The position numbers and the translations under genes were made by a program. Shown piece by piece: positions 41,488 to 51,449 of a DNA stretch of 64,000 nucleotides. The stretch is from Bacillus atrophaeus (GTDB lineage Bacteria > Bacillota > Bacilli > Bacillales > Bacillaceae). Every line of letters starts with the position of its first letter. The first letter of the stretch is position 1. The notes under the pieces are model-generated. The model saw only the letters and a list, made by a program, of their open reading frames with translations, searched no databases and was not told the DNA's origin. The DNA is taken from contig NZ_LSBB01000018.1 in the NCBI RefSeq assembly GCF_001584335.1, forward strand, positions 186,001 through 250,000. The letters run 5' to 3'.

Positions 41488-42601
41488 AACAGTAAACGGT
41501 CAGCAAATCATCCAGTTGTTTGAACAATTTTCTCCGAAGGCGTTTGCGGTTGAGGGAGACAAAATCGGATTGCAGATCGGCACTTTGAATAAACCGGTGA
41601 AAAACGTGATGGTCACGCTTGATGTGTTGGAAAGTGTGGTAGACGAAGCGATTGAAAAAAATGTTGATGTGATTATTGCCCATCATCCGCCTATTTTCAG
41701 ACCGCTTAAGCATATCTCGACAGATCAGCCTGGCGGTAGGCTGATTGAGAAATGTATCAAACATGATATTGCTGTGTATGCGGCCCATACGAATCTGGAT
41801 GTAGCGGACGGCGGAGTGAACGATTTGCTCGCAGAGGCTTTGGAGCTGGAGAATTCCGAAGTGCTGGTGCCGACATATTCAGATCCGCTTAAAAAGCTGG
41901 TCGTATATGTGCCGAAGGAGTACGAAGAGAAGGTCAGAACCGCCCTTGGAAACGCCGGGGCAGGACACATCGGCGAATACAGCCATTGTGCGTTTTCATC
42001 GGAGGGAATCGGAAGCTTCAAGCCGCTGGACGGTGCAGAGCCGTTTATCGGTGAGGTTGGAGAGCTTGAACTGGTTCATGAGGTCCGGCTTGAGACCATT
42101 TTTCCTGCAAGTTTAGAAAAATCCGTGATAAAAGCCATGATCAAAAGCCATCCATATGAAGAGGTTGCTTATGATATTTATCATGTGGAACAGGCCGCGA
42201 TAGAAAAAGGGCTTGGCCGGATCGGAAAACTGAAAGATAATATGACGCTTCAGGAATTTGCCTTGTTTGTGAAAGAGAAGCTGCAAGTAAACGGAGTCCG
42301 CATGGTAGGGGATTCTGAGAGTGTAGTGAAAAAGGTGGCTGTTCTCGGAGGAGACGGCAATAAATACATTTACGAGGCAAAACGAAAAGGCGCGGATGTT
42401 TACGTAACAGGAGATCTGTATTTTCATGTTGCGCATGATGCGATGATGATGGGGCTGAATGTTATTGATCCCGGTCACTATGCTGAAAAAATCATGAAAG
42501 AGGGCGTTGTGAAAACGCTGAATGCGATGTGCGCAGAGAAAAATTATAATGTTCATATTTTTGTGTCTGAGACAGATACAAATCCGTTTACATTTTTATA
42601 A
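41480..42601 (+). CDS. yqfO: YqfO, Nif3-like dinuclear metal centre protein
   Basis: It has 373 residues, the long form of the family with an inserted CutA/PII-like domain (about residues 130-235). Metal ligands are visible in VIIAHHPPIFRPLK, AAHTNLDVADGG and VTGDLYFHVAHDAMMMGLNV. The activity is not settled; GTP cyclohydrolase-like roles have been proposed for homologues. Coupling to trmK is conserved in Firmicutes. GGAGG lies inside trmK before the ATG. Confidence 0.93.
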   Translation: MDKTVNGQQIIQLFEQFSPKAFAVEGDKIGLQIGTLNKPVKNVMVTLDVLESVVDEAIEKNVDVIIAHHPPIFRPLKHISTDQPGGRLIEKCIKHDIAVYAAHTNLDVADGGVNDLLAEALELENSEVLVPTYSDPLKKLVVYVPKEYEEKVRTALGNAGAGHIGEYSHCAFSSEGIGSFKPLDGAEPFIGEVGELELVHEVRLETIFPASLEKSVIKAMIKSHPYEEVAYDIYHVEQAAIEKGLGRIGKLKDNMTLQEFALFVKEKLQVNGVRMVGDSESVVKKVAVLGGDGNKYIYEAKRKGADVYVTGDLYFHVAHDAMMMGLNVIDPGHYAEKIMKEGVVKTLNAMCAEKNYNVHIFVSETDTNPFTFL

Positions 42602-42632
42602 AAAAACTGAGGCGTAAGGGCCTCAGTTTTTT
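42602..42632. terminator. Bidirectional terminator between yqfO and ispH
   Basis: AAAAACTGAGGC pairs with CCTCAGTTTTTT around GTAAGGG. It has T runs on both strands and covers the ispH stop codon. Confidence 0.9.
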
Positions 42633-43567
42633 GCTTTTACTTTAGGCAAGATTTTTTGCAGCGGGACGTTATGCTGAACTGTCCATGTCGATTCATCCTG
42701 ATGATCAAATTGTTCTAAGAAGCGAATGACTTCTTTCGTAATAGGTGTTGGCGTAGAAGCGCCAGCGGTTACTGCTACAGTATTTACACCTTGAAGCCAC
42801 TCCAGCTTTAATTCGCTTAAGTCGCCGATGCGGTAGGCTTTCGTTCCGGCAATTTCTTCGGACACTTGTGCGAGCCTGTTTGAGTTGTTGCTCTTTGGAT
42901 CTCCGACAACGATTGTTAAGTCTGCTTTTTTTGCTTGTTCTGATACGGCTTCTTGGCGGACCTGTGTAGCCAGACAAATTTCCTGGTGATATTCAACATG
43001 AGGGTATTTAGCCTTTACAAGCTCCATGATGTCATGAACATCCCATTGAGACATTGTCGTTTGGTTTGTTACGATTAATTTTTCTGCTTGAATATCAAGG
43101 TTTTGGACATCCTCTTCAGTTTCGACGAGGTGAACGATATCTGGCGCGACGCCTACCGCTCCTTCAGGCTCCGGATGGCCTTTTTTGCCGATATAGATGA
43201 CATGATAGCCTTCCGCTTTCATTTTCAAAATTAAATCATGGGTTTTCGTGACGTCCGGGCATGTTGCGTCAATTGCGACTAAGCCTTTTTCTTCTGCTAT
43301 TCTCCGGACTTCGGGAGAAACGCCGTGCGCCGTGAAAATAACGGTGCCTTTGTCTACCTGCTTTAATATTTCCAATCTGTTAGCTCCGTCCAGCGTGTAA
43401 ATTCCGTCCTCTTCAAACGCATCTGTAACGTGTTTATTATGAACAATCATTCCGAGTATATAGATTGGTCTGGGTAAGTTTTTATCAAGCGCCGCGTTTT
43501 TAGCGATGACCATGGCATCTACAACGCCATAGCAATAGCCGCGCGGCGAAATTTTAACTACGTCCAT
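42623..43567 (-). CDS. ispH: 4-hydroxy-3-methylbut-2-enyl diphosphate reductase
   Basis: It catalyses the last step of the MEP isoprenoid pathway, giving IPP and DMAPP. It has 314 residues, and the three iron-sulphur cysteines are seen in [15 protein letters not shown] and EICLATQ. The motif HGVSPEVR with GHPEPEG is typical. Its pathway partner ispG lies 7 kb away on the same strand. AGGAGGACAACC precedes the ATG. Confidence 0.96.
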   Translation of the reverse strand: MDVVKISPRGYCYGVVDAMVIAKNAALDKNLPRPIYILGMIVHNKHVTDAFEEDGIYTLDGANRLEILKQVDKGTVIFTAHGVSPEVRRIAEEKGLVAIDATCPDVTKTHDLILKMKAEGYHVIYIGKKGHPEPEGAVGVAPDIVHLVETEEDVQNLDIQAEKLIVTNQTTMSQWDVHDIMELVKAKYPHVEYHQEICLATQVRQEAVSEQAKKADLTIVVGDPKSNNSNRLAQVSEEIAGTKAYRIGDLSELKLEWLQGVNTVAVTAGASTPTPITKEVIRFLEQFDHQDESTWTVQHNVPLQKILPKVKAKN

Positions 43568-43606
43568 TTTTGGTTGTCCTCCTATTCAGAAGTGAGTGAG
43601 AGGCAA

Positions 43607-43633
43607 TATAAAAAGCCGTAATTAAACGGCTTT
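43607..43633 (-). terminator. Terminator of yqfQ, inside the ispH leader
   Basis: On the minus strand AAAGCCGT and ACGGCTTT form an 8-bp stem followed by TTATA. It lies between the ispH promoter (43657-43685) and the ispH start. Confidence 0.65.
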
Positions 43634-43656
43634 ATTCTTGCATTCTTCTGATCTCT

Positions 43657-43685
43657 ATTATAGCCAATCTTAGTTCAGATATCAA
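43657..43685 (-). promoter_or_regulatory. SigA promoter of ispH
   Basis: On the minus strand TTGATA (43680-43685), 17 bases, TATAAT (43657-43662). Transcription would start near 43650, upstream of the hairpin at 43611-43633. Confidence 0.75.
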
Positions 43686-43691
43686 AGAATG

Positions 43692-44369
43692 TTAAATATA
43701 TAATCTTGGCTTTGAACTGCCTGACGTTCTTTTGACAGGAGCGGAGACCGGAGAGGGAGACACTTCTTTTTTCTTAGAGGCCGGCGCCGGAGCAGATTTT
43801 GCTTTTGGTTTTACGGGAACTGGGCTCGTTTTTTTCACCGTCTCTGTTTCATCAGGTATATCTGTTTCATTCGTCTCAGCTTCTTTTCCGTCTGCTTTTT
43901 CTGTTTCGTCATCATTGCTGCTCAATTGGCTGTACAGCTTCATCATGGCCGGCAGGTTTCGCACTAATGGGCCATACTGCTGAATCATGGGAGTGACTTG
44001 CTGAGCCATGCCGAGCACTTTTTGGACATTGCCGAGCATGCTGGACAGCGACGCCGGATTGGCCAGATTCTGAATGCCTTGTAAACCGGAGCCTCCGCCT
44101 GCCGCTGCCCCGGGCGCCCCTGTGCCTCCTGCACCCGGCAAAAACTTGGACAACATGCCCTTTAATCCTCCCCCTAAGCCATTTCTGGATTCGATTCCCG
44201 GCTGCTGGGGAAATGACTGGCGAGGGGGCTGGAAACCTTGCTGCTGGCCGGAAAATGAAGGCTGTCGCATTGCGGGCGGTCTTCCGCCCATCATGCGCTG
44301 GTTAGGAGCGGGCCGGTTTGGCGGTCCCGGCTGACGCATATTTCTCATTGGCTGCTGCTGTGAAAACAT
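43692..44369 (-). CDS. yqfQ: YqfQ, low-complexity spore-associated protein (VrrA-like)
   Basis: It has 225 residues from the ATG at 44367-44369 behind AAAGGAGG; a longer frame from 44513 crosses the likely promoter region and is rejected. The N-terminal 80 residues are rich in Gln, Pro, Arg and Gly (MFSQQQPMRNMRQPGPPNRP), the middle is Gly/Ala-rich followed by a conserved helical part (VQKVLGMAQQVTPMIQQYGP), and the tail is Lys/Pro/Ala/Ser-rich. It belongs to the YqfQ family, related to B. anthracis VrrA, known for variable repeats. A coat or spore role is suspected only. Confidence 0.82.
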   Translation of the reverse strand: MFSQQQPMRNMRQPGPPNRPAPNQRMMGGRPPAMRQPSFSGQQQGFQPPRQSFPQQPGIESRNGLGGGLKGMLSKFLPGAGGTGAPGAAAGGGSGLQGIQNLANPASLSSMLGNVQKVLGMAQQVTPMIQQYGPLVRNLPAMMKLYSQLSSNDDETEKADGKEAETNETDIPDETETVKKTSPVPVKPKAKSAPAPASKKKEVSPSPVSAPVKRTSGSSKPRLYI

Positions 44370-44541
44370 ACTTGTACCTCCTTTCAAACTCTCCCTGCTA
44401 TTACAATATGCATGTGAGTCTGTATTTGCTTTTTTTCGAGAGAGCGTAAAACAAGCTCCTGACAAACATGGTGTTTTTAAGCCAAATCGGGTATAATGTG
44501 ATGATGGACACATAATGTGCCGCTTTAAGGAGCTGGGAAAA

Positions 44542-45858
44542 ATGAAAGAAACAAAATTTGAATTGTATGATCTGAAACCGTTTATTATAGATGCCGTACA
44601 TCGCCTTGGTTTTTATGAGCCGACTGATATTCAAAAAAGGCTGATACCTGCTGTGTTAAAAAGAGAAAGCGTGATTGGGCAATCTCAGACCGGTACAGGA
44701 AAGACTCACGCTTATTTATTGCCTTTGTTAAATGAAATTGATCCGAATAAGGACGTTGTTCAGGCCGTTATTACGGCTCCGACAAGAGAGCTTGCCAACC
44801 AAATTCATCAGGAAGCCCTAAAAATTACAGAAAGCATGACAGACGATTCTATCCGTTCGAAATGCTTTATCGGAGGCACGGATAAACAAAAATCAATTGA
44901 TAAGCTGAAGACACAGCCACATCTGGTTGTCGGAACCCCAGGACGGATTGCTGATTTAATAAAAGAGCAGGCGTTAAACGTTTATAAGGCTAAATCACTT
45001 GTTATTGATGAGGCAGATTTAATGCTTGATATGGGTTTTATAGCTGATGTTGATTATATCGGATCACGTATGCCGGAAGATTTGCAAATGCTTGTTTTCT
45101 CCGCGACGATTCCTGAAAAACTGAAGCCTTTCTTGAAAAAGTATATGGAAAATCCGAAATACGCGCATGTGGAGCCGAAGCAAATCACTGCAGAAAAGAT
45201 TGAGCATGTTCTCATCCCTTCAAAACACCGCGATAAGGACAAGTTGCTCTTTGACATCATGTCCCATCAAAATCCGTATCTTGGCATTGTATTTGCCAAT
45301 ACAAAAAATACGGCGGACCATATTGCTTCATACTTAACAGGCAAAGGGATGAAAATCGGTCTTCTTCACGGCGGGCTGACGCCTCGTGAGCGTAAAAAAG
45401 TAATGAAGCAGATTAACGATCTGGAGTTCACATATGTCATCGCGACAGACCTTGCGGCTAGAGGGATTGATATTAAGGGTGTAAGCCACGTTATCAACTA
45501 TGAGTTGCCGGATGATCTTGATTTTTATGTTCACCGTGTAGGAAGAACGGCGCGTGCCGGATCTTCAGGCCAAGCGATGACGATTTATGAGCTGTCTGAT
45601 GAGGATGCGCTTGTCAAACTGGAGAAAATGGGCATCGTATTTGAGTATGTTGAGCTTGAAAAAGGCGAATGGAAAAAAGGCGACGACCGCCAGCGCCGTA
45701 AAAACCGTAAAAAGACGCCGAACGAAGCTGACGAAATGGCACAGCGCCTTGTGAAAAAGCCGAAAAAAGTAAAACCGGGCTATAAAAAGAAAATGAGTTA
45801 TGAGATGGAGAAAATAAGAAAAAAACAAAGAAGACAGCAATCTAAAAGAGGAAAGTAG
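44542..45858 (+). CDS. cshB: DEAD-box RNA helicase CshB
   Basis: It has 438 residues from the ATG at 44542 (MKETKFELYDLKPFIIDAVH) behind AAGGAGCTGGG. The helicase motifs are SQTGTGKTHAYLLP, PTRELANQ, VGTPGRI, VIDEADLMLD, FSATIP and HRVGRTARAG. The C-terminal 50 residues are very basic (KKGDDRQRRKNRKKTPNEAD...). CshB is a cold-shock-linked helicase that unwinds RNA structure. A TATAAT at 44494-44499 may be its -10, with no good -35. nfo follows after 9 bases. Confidence 0.96.
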   Translation: MKETKFELYDLKPFIIDAVHRLGFYEPTDIQKRLIPAVLKRESVIGQSQTGTGKTHAYLLPLLNEIDPNKDVVQAVITAPTRELANQIHQEALKITESMTDDSIRSKCFIGGTDKQKSIDKLKTQPHLVVGTPGRIADLIKEQALNVYKAKSLVIDEADLMLDMGFIADVDYIGSRMPEDLQMLVFSATIPEKLKPFLKKYMENPKYAHVEPKQITAEKIEHVLIPSKHRDKDKLLFDIMSHQNPYLGIVFANTKNTADHIASYLTGKGMKIGLLHGGLTPRERKKVMKQINDLEFTYVIATDLAARGIDIKGVSHVINYELPDDLDFYVHRVGRTARAGSSGQAMTIYELSDEDALVKLEKMGIVFEYVELEKGEWKKGDDRQRRKNRKKTPNEADEMAQRLVKKPKKVKPGYKKKMSYEMEKIRKKQRRQQSKRGK

Positions 45859-45867
45859 GGAAACCGG

Positions 45868-46761
45868 TTGTTGAAAATAGGTTCACATGTCTCAATGAGC
45901 GGAAAACACATGCTTCTTGCCGCAAGCCAAGAAGCTGTCTCTTATGGGGCAAACACATTTATGATCTATACAGGCGCGCCGCAAAATACGCGCCGTAAAA
46001 AAATTGAAGACCTCAATATAGAGGCAGGCCAGGCGCACATGAAAGAAAATGGCATTGACGATATTGTCGTTCATGCGCCTTACATCATCAATATTGCGAA
46101 TACGACCAACCCGGCAACATTTGAGCTTGGCGTTGACTTTCTGCGTTCGGAAATCGAAAGGACAGCTGCGATCGGAGCAAAACAAATTGTGCTTCACCCA
46201 GGCGCTCATGTGGGAGCGGGGGCTGATGTAGGTATTCAAAAGATCATTGAAGGCTTAAACGAAGTGATTGATCCGAATCAAAAGGTGCAGATCGCTTTGG
46301 AAACGATGGCCGGCAAAGGTTCTGAGTGCGGCCGGAGTTTTGAAGAGCTTGCCCAAATTATAAACGGTGTCACTCATAATGAGCATCTGTCCGTCTGCTT
46401 TGATACATGCCATACGCATGATGCAGGCTATGATGTTGTTCATGATTTTGACGGCGTTCTTAATGAATTTGATAAGATTGTCGGGATCGACAGAATAAAA
46501 GTGCTTCACATTAATGACAGCAAAAATGTCAGAGGTGCGAAAAAAGACCGTCATGAAAATATCGGCTTCGGTGAAGTCGGATTCGACGCTTTGCAATATG
46601 TGGTGCATCATGATCAGCTTTCAGATATACCGAAAATCCTGGAAACTCCGTATGTAGGGGAAGATAAGAAGAATAAAAAACCTCCATACCGATTCGAGAT
46701 TCAAATGCTGAAGGACAAGCAATTTGATGAGGGATTGCTGGAAAAAATAGCAGAACAATAA
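45868..46761 (+). CDS. nfo: Endonuclease IV
   Basis: It is an AP endonuclease of base-excision repair; in Bacillus it also protects spores. It has 297 residues from TTG 45868 ([20 protein letters not shown]); the ribosome binding site is weak, so TTG 45871 is also possible. The zinc ligands sit in [33 protein letters not shown] and [11 protein letters not shown], all intact. Confidence 0.95.
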   Translation: MLKIGSHVSMSGKHMLLAASQEAVSYGANTFMIYTGAPQNTRRKKIEDLNIEAGQAHMKENGIDDIVVHAPYIINIANTTNPATFELGVDFLRSEIERTAAIGAKQIVLHPGAHVGAGADVGIQKIIEGLNEVIDPNQKVQIALETMAGKGSECGRSFEELAQIINGVTHNEHLSVCFDTCHTHDAGYDVVHDFDGVLNEFDKIVGIDRIKVLHINDSKNVRGAKKDRHENIGFGEVGFDALQYVVHHDQLSDIPKILETPYVGEDKKNKKPPYRFEIQMLKDKQFDEGLLEKIAEQ

Positions 46762-46763
46762 AT

Positions 46764-46790
46764 AAAGGGGGAGTGAATCTCCCCCTCTTT
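46764..46790. terminator. Terminator between nfo and yqfT
   Basis: GGGGGAG (46767-46773) pairs with CTCCCCC (46779-46785), flanked by AAA and TCTTT. It probably acts on both convergent genes. Confidence 0.7.
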
Positions 46791-47043
46791 AGCTTGTGAA
46801 TTGTTTGAAAAGTTCATTAACTGTATTTGCAGTTTCTTTTGATGTAATGTTTTCAACCTGTTTCAGCAGCTGCAAGCGTTCCTGATCATCAAAAATGTTT
46901 ATGTTTTTACCGTTCATAAGGTTTGCGACTTCAGCCGCTTGTGTTCTGGTAAGACTGATTCCGTATTGCTTTGAATACTTGAGTAAATCCTCCGCAGTCA
47001 CTTGGTTCAGCCGCTGCAGAATAATTTTTTGAAATAAAATCAT
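46789..47043 (-). CDS. yqfT: YqfT, small conserved protein (DUF2624-like)
   Basis: It has 84 residues from the ATG at 47041-47043, MILFQKIILQRLNQVTAEDL; AGAGGTGG stands 8 bases upstream, while the in-frame GTG at 47055 overlaps that site. The protein is small, mostly helical, and looks like a DUF2624-family member, conserved in Bacillus. No function is known. It is convergent with nfo and divergent from yqfU. Confidence 0.85.
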   Translation of the reverse strand: MILFQKIILQRLNQVTAEDLLKYSKQYGISLTRTQAAEVANLMNGKNINIFDDQERLQLLKQVENITSKETANTVNELFKQFTS

Positions 47044-47123
47044 CGAACATTCCACCTCTCAGGAATAATGTATGGGCAAATCAGTAAAACGTTCCAGCTT
47101 TTAATGGTAAAATAGATTCATAA

Positions 47124-48041
<918 letters not shown>

Positions 48042-48048
48042 GCTTTCA

Positions 48049-48077
48049 TTTACTTTTATTAATTTTATAGGTATAAT
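48049..48077 (+). promoter_or_regulatory. SigA promoter of zur
   Basis: TTTACT (48049-48054), 17 bases, TATAAT (48072-48077), starting right after the yqfU stop and before the hairpin at 48091-48132. Confidence 0.65.
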
Positions 48078-48090
48078 TTATATACGACAT

Positions 48091-48132
48091 AAAGAGATGG
48101 CTTGCTGATTTAACAGCTGCCATTTTCTTTTT
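48091..48132 (+). terminator. Terminator hairpin between yqfU and zur
   Basis: AAGAGATGGC and GCCATTTTCTT pair at the base, CTG and CAG at the top, followed by TTTTT. It could end yqfU transcripts, but it is also within the leader of any transcript from the promoter at 48049-48077. Confidence 0.65.
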
Positions 48133-48194
48133 TGGAAAATCGGATTGATTGAGCATAAACATACGTTCTTTCAAAGTGACAAGGGAGGCCCTCC

Positions 48195-48632
48195 ATGAAC
48201 GTACAAGAAGCACTTAACTTGCTGAAAGAAAAAGGATATAAATATACAAGCAAACGGGAAGATATGCTTCAGCTTTTCGCTGATTCGGACAGATATCTTA
48301 CTGCTAAAAACGTTTTGGCAGCTTTAAATGACGATTATCCCGGTCTGAGCTTTGATACAATATACAGAAACCTTTCATTATATGAAGAGCTGGGCATTTT
48401 GGAAACGACTGAGCTTTCCGGTGAAAAGCTTTTCAGATTTAAGTGTTCATACACGCATCATCATCATCATTTTATTTGTTTAGAATGCGGAAAGACGAAA
48501 GAGATTGAATCATGCCCGATGGACAAACTTAACGACGATTTGGAAGGCTATGAAATCAGCGGCCACAAATTTGAGATATACGGCAAGTGCCCGGGATGCG
48601 AACAAAAAAATGCGGAAAACCCTTCAGCGTAA
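48195..48632 (+). CDS. zur: Zinc uptake regulator Zur
   Basis: It is a Fur-family repressor of zinc uptake genes. It has 145 residues. A winged helix ([20 protein letters not shown], then [18 protein letters not shown]) precedes the metal-binding dimerisation domain with [22 protein letters not shown] and a C-terminal CPGCEQ; the four cysteines form the structural zinc site. GGGAGG precedes the ATG. I see no Zur box upstream. Confidence 0.95.
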   Translation: MNVQEALNLLKEKGYKYTSKREDMLQLFADSDRYLTAKNVLAALNDDYPGLSFDTIYRNLSLYEELGILETTELSGEKLFRFKCSYTHHHHHFICLECGKTKEIESCPMDKLNDDLEGYEISGHKFEIYGKCPGCEQKNAENPSA

Positions 48633-48646
48633 GGGTTTTTATTTTT
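48616..48646 (+). terminator. Terminator of zur
   Basis: AAAACCCTT and AAGGGTTTTT form a 9-bp stem, then ATTTTTT. It overlaps the end of the zur reading frame. Confidence 0.85.
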
Positions 48647-48680
48647 TAAAAAAGCAGGAGCCTTATTCGGCTCCTGCTTT
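48647..48680 (-). terminator. Terminator of yqfW
   Basis: On the minus strand AAAGCAGGAGCC pairs with GGCTCCTGCTTT around a 5-base loop and ends in TTTTTT. Confidence 0.9.
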
Positions 48681-48681
48681 G

Positions 48682-49263
48682 TCAGCTTTTCACACGCAAT
48701 AAACTGTGTTTGTTTTCATTTATCCAGTGAACGGCGTCAAGCCAGTTATTCACCCTGATGATATTCGAATCGATGGGGAGCTGATTATAGGGGGAATTGA
48801 ACAAAATAACCGGAATATTGGCTTCTTTTGCTATCATCGTCGCATTACCGTGATGATCTTCAAAAAATAAGTCAATGTCATGCTTTCTCACAGCTTCTAC
48901 CTTGTTGTGCCCGCCGACAAGCTCAATATGGTCATAGTGAATATCCCGGCTGCCGAACCACTCATAGGTGACATCAGTCAAATGGTTCCGCCTTGCTGTA
49001 ATATAGATCAAAGAGTGCTCTTCTTTCAGTTTATCAAGCGATTGTTTTGCGAACTGCGCGAGCATGGCTTCTTTATATATCATCGCTTCATTGCGATTCA
49101 TCCAGTCCCAAAATTCTTCGGTTGTAATATTCAGCAGCTTTGTCAGATCATAGTCCGTCATATCGTCTAATGAAATAGAAAGGTTAAACGAGTGGTTTAA
49201 ATAAGGGACAAATGTATCTTGAGCCGTTATGGTGCCGTCAATATCTATTCCTAAGCGTAACAT
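48682..49263 (-). CDS. yqfW: YqfW, HAD-family nucleotidase-like protein
   Basis: It has 193 residues from the ATG at 49261-49263 (MLRLGIDIDGTITAQDTFVP) behind AAAGGAG. The HAD motifs are DIDGTIT, IYITARR and DLFFEDHHGN, the pattern of 5'(3')-deoxyribonucleotidases of the NT5C type. A putative nucleotidase is the most that can be said. It is convergent with zur and divergent from yqfX. Confidence 0.88.
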   Translation of the reverse strand: MLRLGIDIDGTITAQDTFVPYLNHSFNLSISLDDMTDYDLTKLLNITTEEFWDWMNRNEAMIYKEAMLAQFAKQSLDKLKEEHSLIYITARRNHLTDVTYEWFGSRDIHYDHIELVGGHNKVEAVRKHDIDLFFEDHHGNATMIAKEANIPVILFNSPYNQLPIDSNIIRVNNWLDAVHWINENKHSLLRVKS

Positions 49264-49401
49264 GCCCACACTCCTTTATTTTCATACTTTCAAGTGTAAC
49301 ATAAACAATTAACATTACCAGAAAAGTTTAGCAAACATGAAACAGAAGAAATTGCTTAAACTATAAAAGCTCCTTTAATAAAAGACAAGGGGGAATTGAA
49401 G

Positions 49402-49776
49402 GTGGCATACGACTACGAAAAACGTGAAGGTAATAATTATTATGTCGATCATGGCTCAGAGGGCACGAACATTACCCATGATGACGGTTATTTAGAAGAA
49501 ACTTCTGCTGAAATTGCGGAGCCTTACCGCGCATCAGACCGCGTCGGTGACCGTGATGAGAATACTGCAGGAGCCAATGAAGGGCGAGGCATTGGATTTA
49601 TTGCCTTAGCTCTATCCATTATTTCCTTGTTTGTCCTTCCTGTGCTGTTAGGGGCGGCTGGAATCATCGTCGGCTATATCGCACGAAGAAGAGGCGCAAC
49701 CAGCTTAGGCGGCTGGGCAATGGGAATTGGCGTAATATCACTTGTGCTGGGAATATTTATTATTCCGTTTTTCTAA
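49402..49776 (+). CDS. yqfX: YqfX, small spore-associated membrane protein
   Basis: It has 124 residues from GTG 49402 (MAYDYEKREGNNYYVDHGSE) behind AAGGGGG; a TTG two codons upstream is too near that site. The N-terminal half is acidic and polar, and the C-terminal half has two membrane segments joined by the basic turn ARRRGATSLGGW (DUF4190-like). YqfX is reported as a sporulation protein in B. subtilis, which I recall but cannot check. The molecular role is unknown. Confidence 0.82.
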   Translation: MAYDYEKREGNNYYVDHGSEGTNITHDDGYLEETSAEIAEPYRASDRVGDRDENTAGANEGRGIGFIALALSIISLFVLPVLLGAAGIIVGYIARRRGATSLGGWAMGIGVISLVLGIFIIPFF

Positions 49777-49780
49777 AGCA

Positions 49781-49811
49781 AAAGCTTGACGGGTTTCCGT
49801 CAAGCTTTTTG
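49781..49811. terminator. Terminator between yqfX and ispG
   Basis: AAAGCTTGACGG (49781-49792) pairs with CCGTCAAGCTTT (49797-49808), followed by TTG, and on the minus strand by TTGCTTT. Perfect 12-bp stem serving both convergent genes. Confidence 0.85.
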
Positions 49812-49814
49812 TGT

Positions 49815-50927
49815 CTAAGCATTTAATTTCGATTTTTCAGCTTCGAGTTTTGCATAATGTTCCTCGGCAAGTTTGTCAATTTCTTTTTTCAGTTCCTCAA
49901 CCATTGTTTCTTCGGGAACCTTGCGTACAATTTCGCCTTTGCGGAACAGAAGTCCTTCCCCGCGGGCACCGGCAATACCGATGTCAGCTTCTCTTGCTTC
50001 TCCCGGACCGTTTACGGCGCAGCCGAGAACAGCTACTTTAATCGGTGCCTTTACCTTTGAAATGTAGTCTTCCACTTCGTTTGCAATGCTGATTAAATCA
50101 ATCTCAATCCGTCCGCAAGTCGGACACGAAATAAGGGTGGCCGCATTTGAAGCAAGCCCGAAAGATTTTAACAATTCTCGTGCTACTTTTACCTCTTCCA
50201 CCGGATCGGCGCTTAATGAGATACGCACAGTGTTACCGATACCCAAGCTTAAGATAGCTCCGAGGCCTGCCGCGCTTTTAACCGTGCCGGCAAACAATGT
50301 TCCTGACTCTGTAATACCGAGGTGAAGCGGATAATCGAAAGCTCTTGATGCCTTTTCATATGCTTCAATCGCAAGGTTCACATCGGACGCTTTCATGCTG
50401 ACGATAATATCGTGAAAATCCAGATCTTCAAGGATTTTAATATGGTGAAGCGCGCTTTCGACCATTCCGTCTGCTGTCGGATAGCCGTATTTTTCTAAAA
50501 TGCGTTTTTCCAGAGAACCTGCGTTAACGCCGATTCGAATAGGAATTCCTTTTTCTTTTGCTGCTTTCACAACAGCTTCGACTTTTTCACGGCGGCCGAT
50601 GTTCCCAGGATTGATCCGGATCTTATCTGCTCCGCCTTCTATCGCTTTTAAGGCAAGCTTGTAGTCAAAATGGATATCGACAACAAGCGGAATGGATATC
50701 TGTTTTTTGATATCGGCAATCGCATTAGCCGCACGCTCGTCAGGGCACGCGACCCGCACGATTTGGCATCCCGCTTCTGCCAATCGGTTAATCTCCGCTA
50801 CTGTTGCTTCTACATCATGTGTTTTTGTTGTTGTCATGCTTTGAATGACAACTTCATTATTTCCGCCTATTGTTAAAGGTCCCACTTTGACGGGACGCGT
50901 TTTTGTACGATGGGTGATTTCACTCAC
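49815..50927 (-). CDS. ispG: 4-hydroxy-3-methylbut-2-en-1-yl diphosphate synthase
   Basis: It catalyses the penultimate MEP-pathway step with a 4Fe-4S cluster. It has 370 residues from GTG 50927, with AAGGAG 10 bases upstream. An N-terminal TIM-barrel has [14 protein letters not shown] and [12 protein letters not shown], and the C-terminal cluster domain has ISCPTCGR and [11 protein letters not shown], giving the three cysteines. It works directly ahead of IspH, encoded 7 kb away in this window. Confidence 0.97.
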   Translation of the reverse strand: MSEITHRTKTRPVKVGPLTIGGNNEVVIQSMTTTKTHDVEATVAEINRLAEAGCQIVRVACPDERAANAIADIKKQISIPLVVDIHFDYKLALKAIEGGADKIRINPGNIGRREKVEAVVKAAKEKGIPIRIGVNAGSLEKRILEKYGYPTADGMVESALHHIKILEDLDFHDIIVSMKASDVNLAIEAYEKASRAFDYPLHLGITESGTLFAGTVKSAAGLGAILSLGIGNTVRISLSADPVEEVKVARELLKSFGLASNAATLISCPTCGRIEIDLISIANEVEDYISKVKAPIKVAVLGCAVNGPGEAREADIGIAGARGEGLLFRKGEIVRKVPEETMVEELKKEIDKLAEEHYAKLEAEKSKLNA

Positions 50928-51051
50928 TTGTCAATCGCTCCTTAATTGTAGTTACCGCTTATTGAATCCAGTCCTGATATGGTCTGTGTGTTTTTGATTT
51001 ACAAATTATATTGTAACAGTGTATTCGCCGAACTGACAAGAAATTAACGTT

Positions 51052-51354
51052 TTAGTTGCGATATACGGGGAATTTATACGCTGTTCCGGCTTGAATGCTG
51101 CTTGCTTTTACATTTGGATTCAGCGCTTCAAAATCCCTCACAATCTCATCCGGCGAGCCCGCATTTCCGACAATTGACATGACCGTGTCACCCTTTTTCA
51201 CTGTAACTGTTTTATACGCCGCTTCTTGTTCAGAAGTTTTTGCTGACACTGCATAAACAGGGAGGTCCTGAAAGGGAATGGTTCCTATTTTTACATCGTA
51301 AAATATAATAAAGATGACAAATATACTGCTGAATAGAAAGATGAGACGCTTCAT
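51052..51354 (-). CDS. yqfZ: YqfZ, LysM-like protein
   Basis: It has 100 residues from the ATG at 51352-51354 (MKRLIFLFSSIFVIFIIFYD), 8 bases after GGGAGG. An N-terminal membrane or signal segment (residues 3-20) is followed by a linker and a C-terminal LysM-like module (TVTVKKGDTVMSIVGNAGSP to SIQAGTAYKFPVYRN). LysM modules bind peptidoglycan. In B. subtilis the gene is reported in the sigma-E regulon, suggesting a mother-cell wall role in sporulation. In strain 168 yqgA follows next; here it does not. Confidence 0.88.
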   Translation of the reverse strand: MKRLIFLFSSIFVIFIIFYDVKIGTIPFQDLPVYAVSAKTSEQEAAYKTVTVKKGDTVMSIVGNAGSPDEIVRDFEALNPNVKASSIQAGTAYKFPVYRN

Positions 51355-51409
51355 GTTTTTTGCCTCCCGCATACGAATTTTACTTCATTGTATGCTTGTC
51401 CCTTTTCCT

Positions 51410-51446
51410 TCATGACAAAAGAAAAGAGACTGTGCGGGGCAGTCTC
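51410..51446 (-). terminator. Terminator of yqgB
   Basis: On the minus strand GAGACTG and CAGTCTC pair around seven bases, followed by TTTTCTTTTG. Confidence 0.8.
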
Positions 51447-51449
51447 AGA

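Noticed and set aside
48181-48195. GGGAGGCCCTCC before zur as a hairpin hiding the binding site
   Set aside because: The arms leave no room for a loop and do not form a true palindrome.
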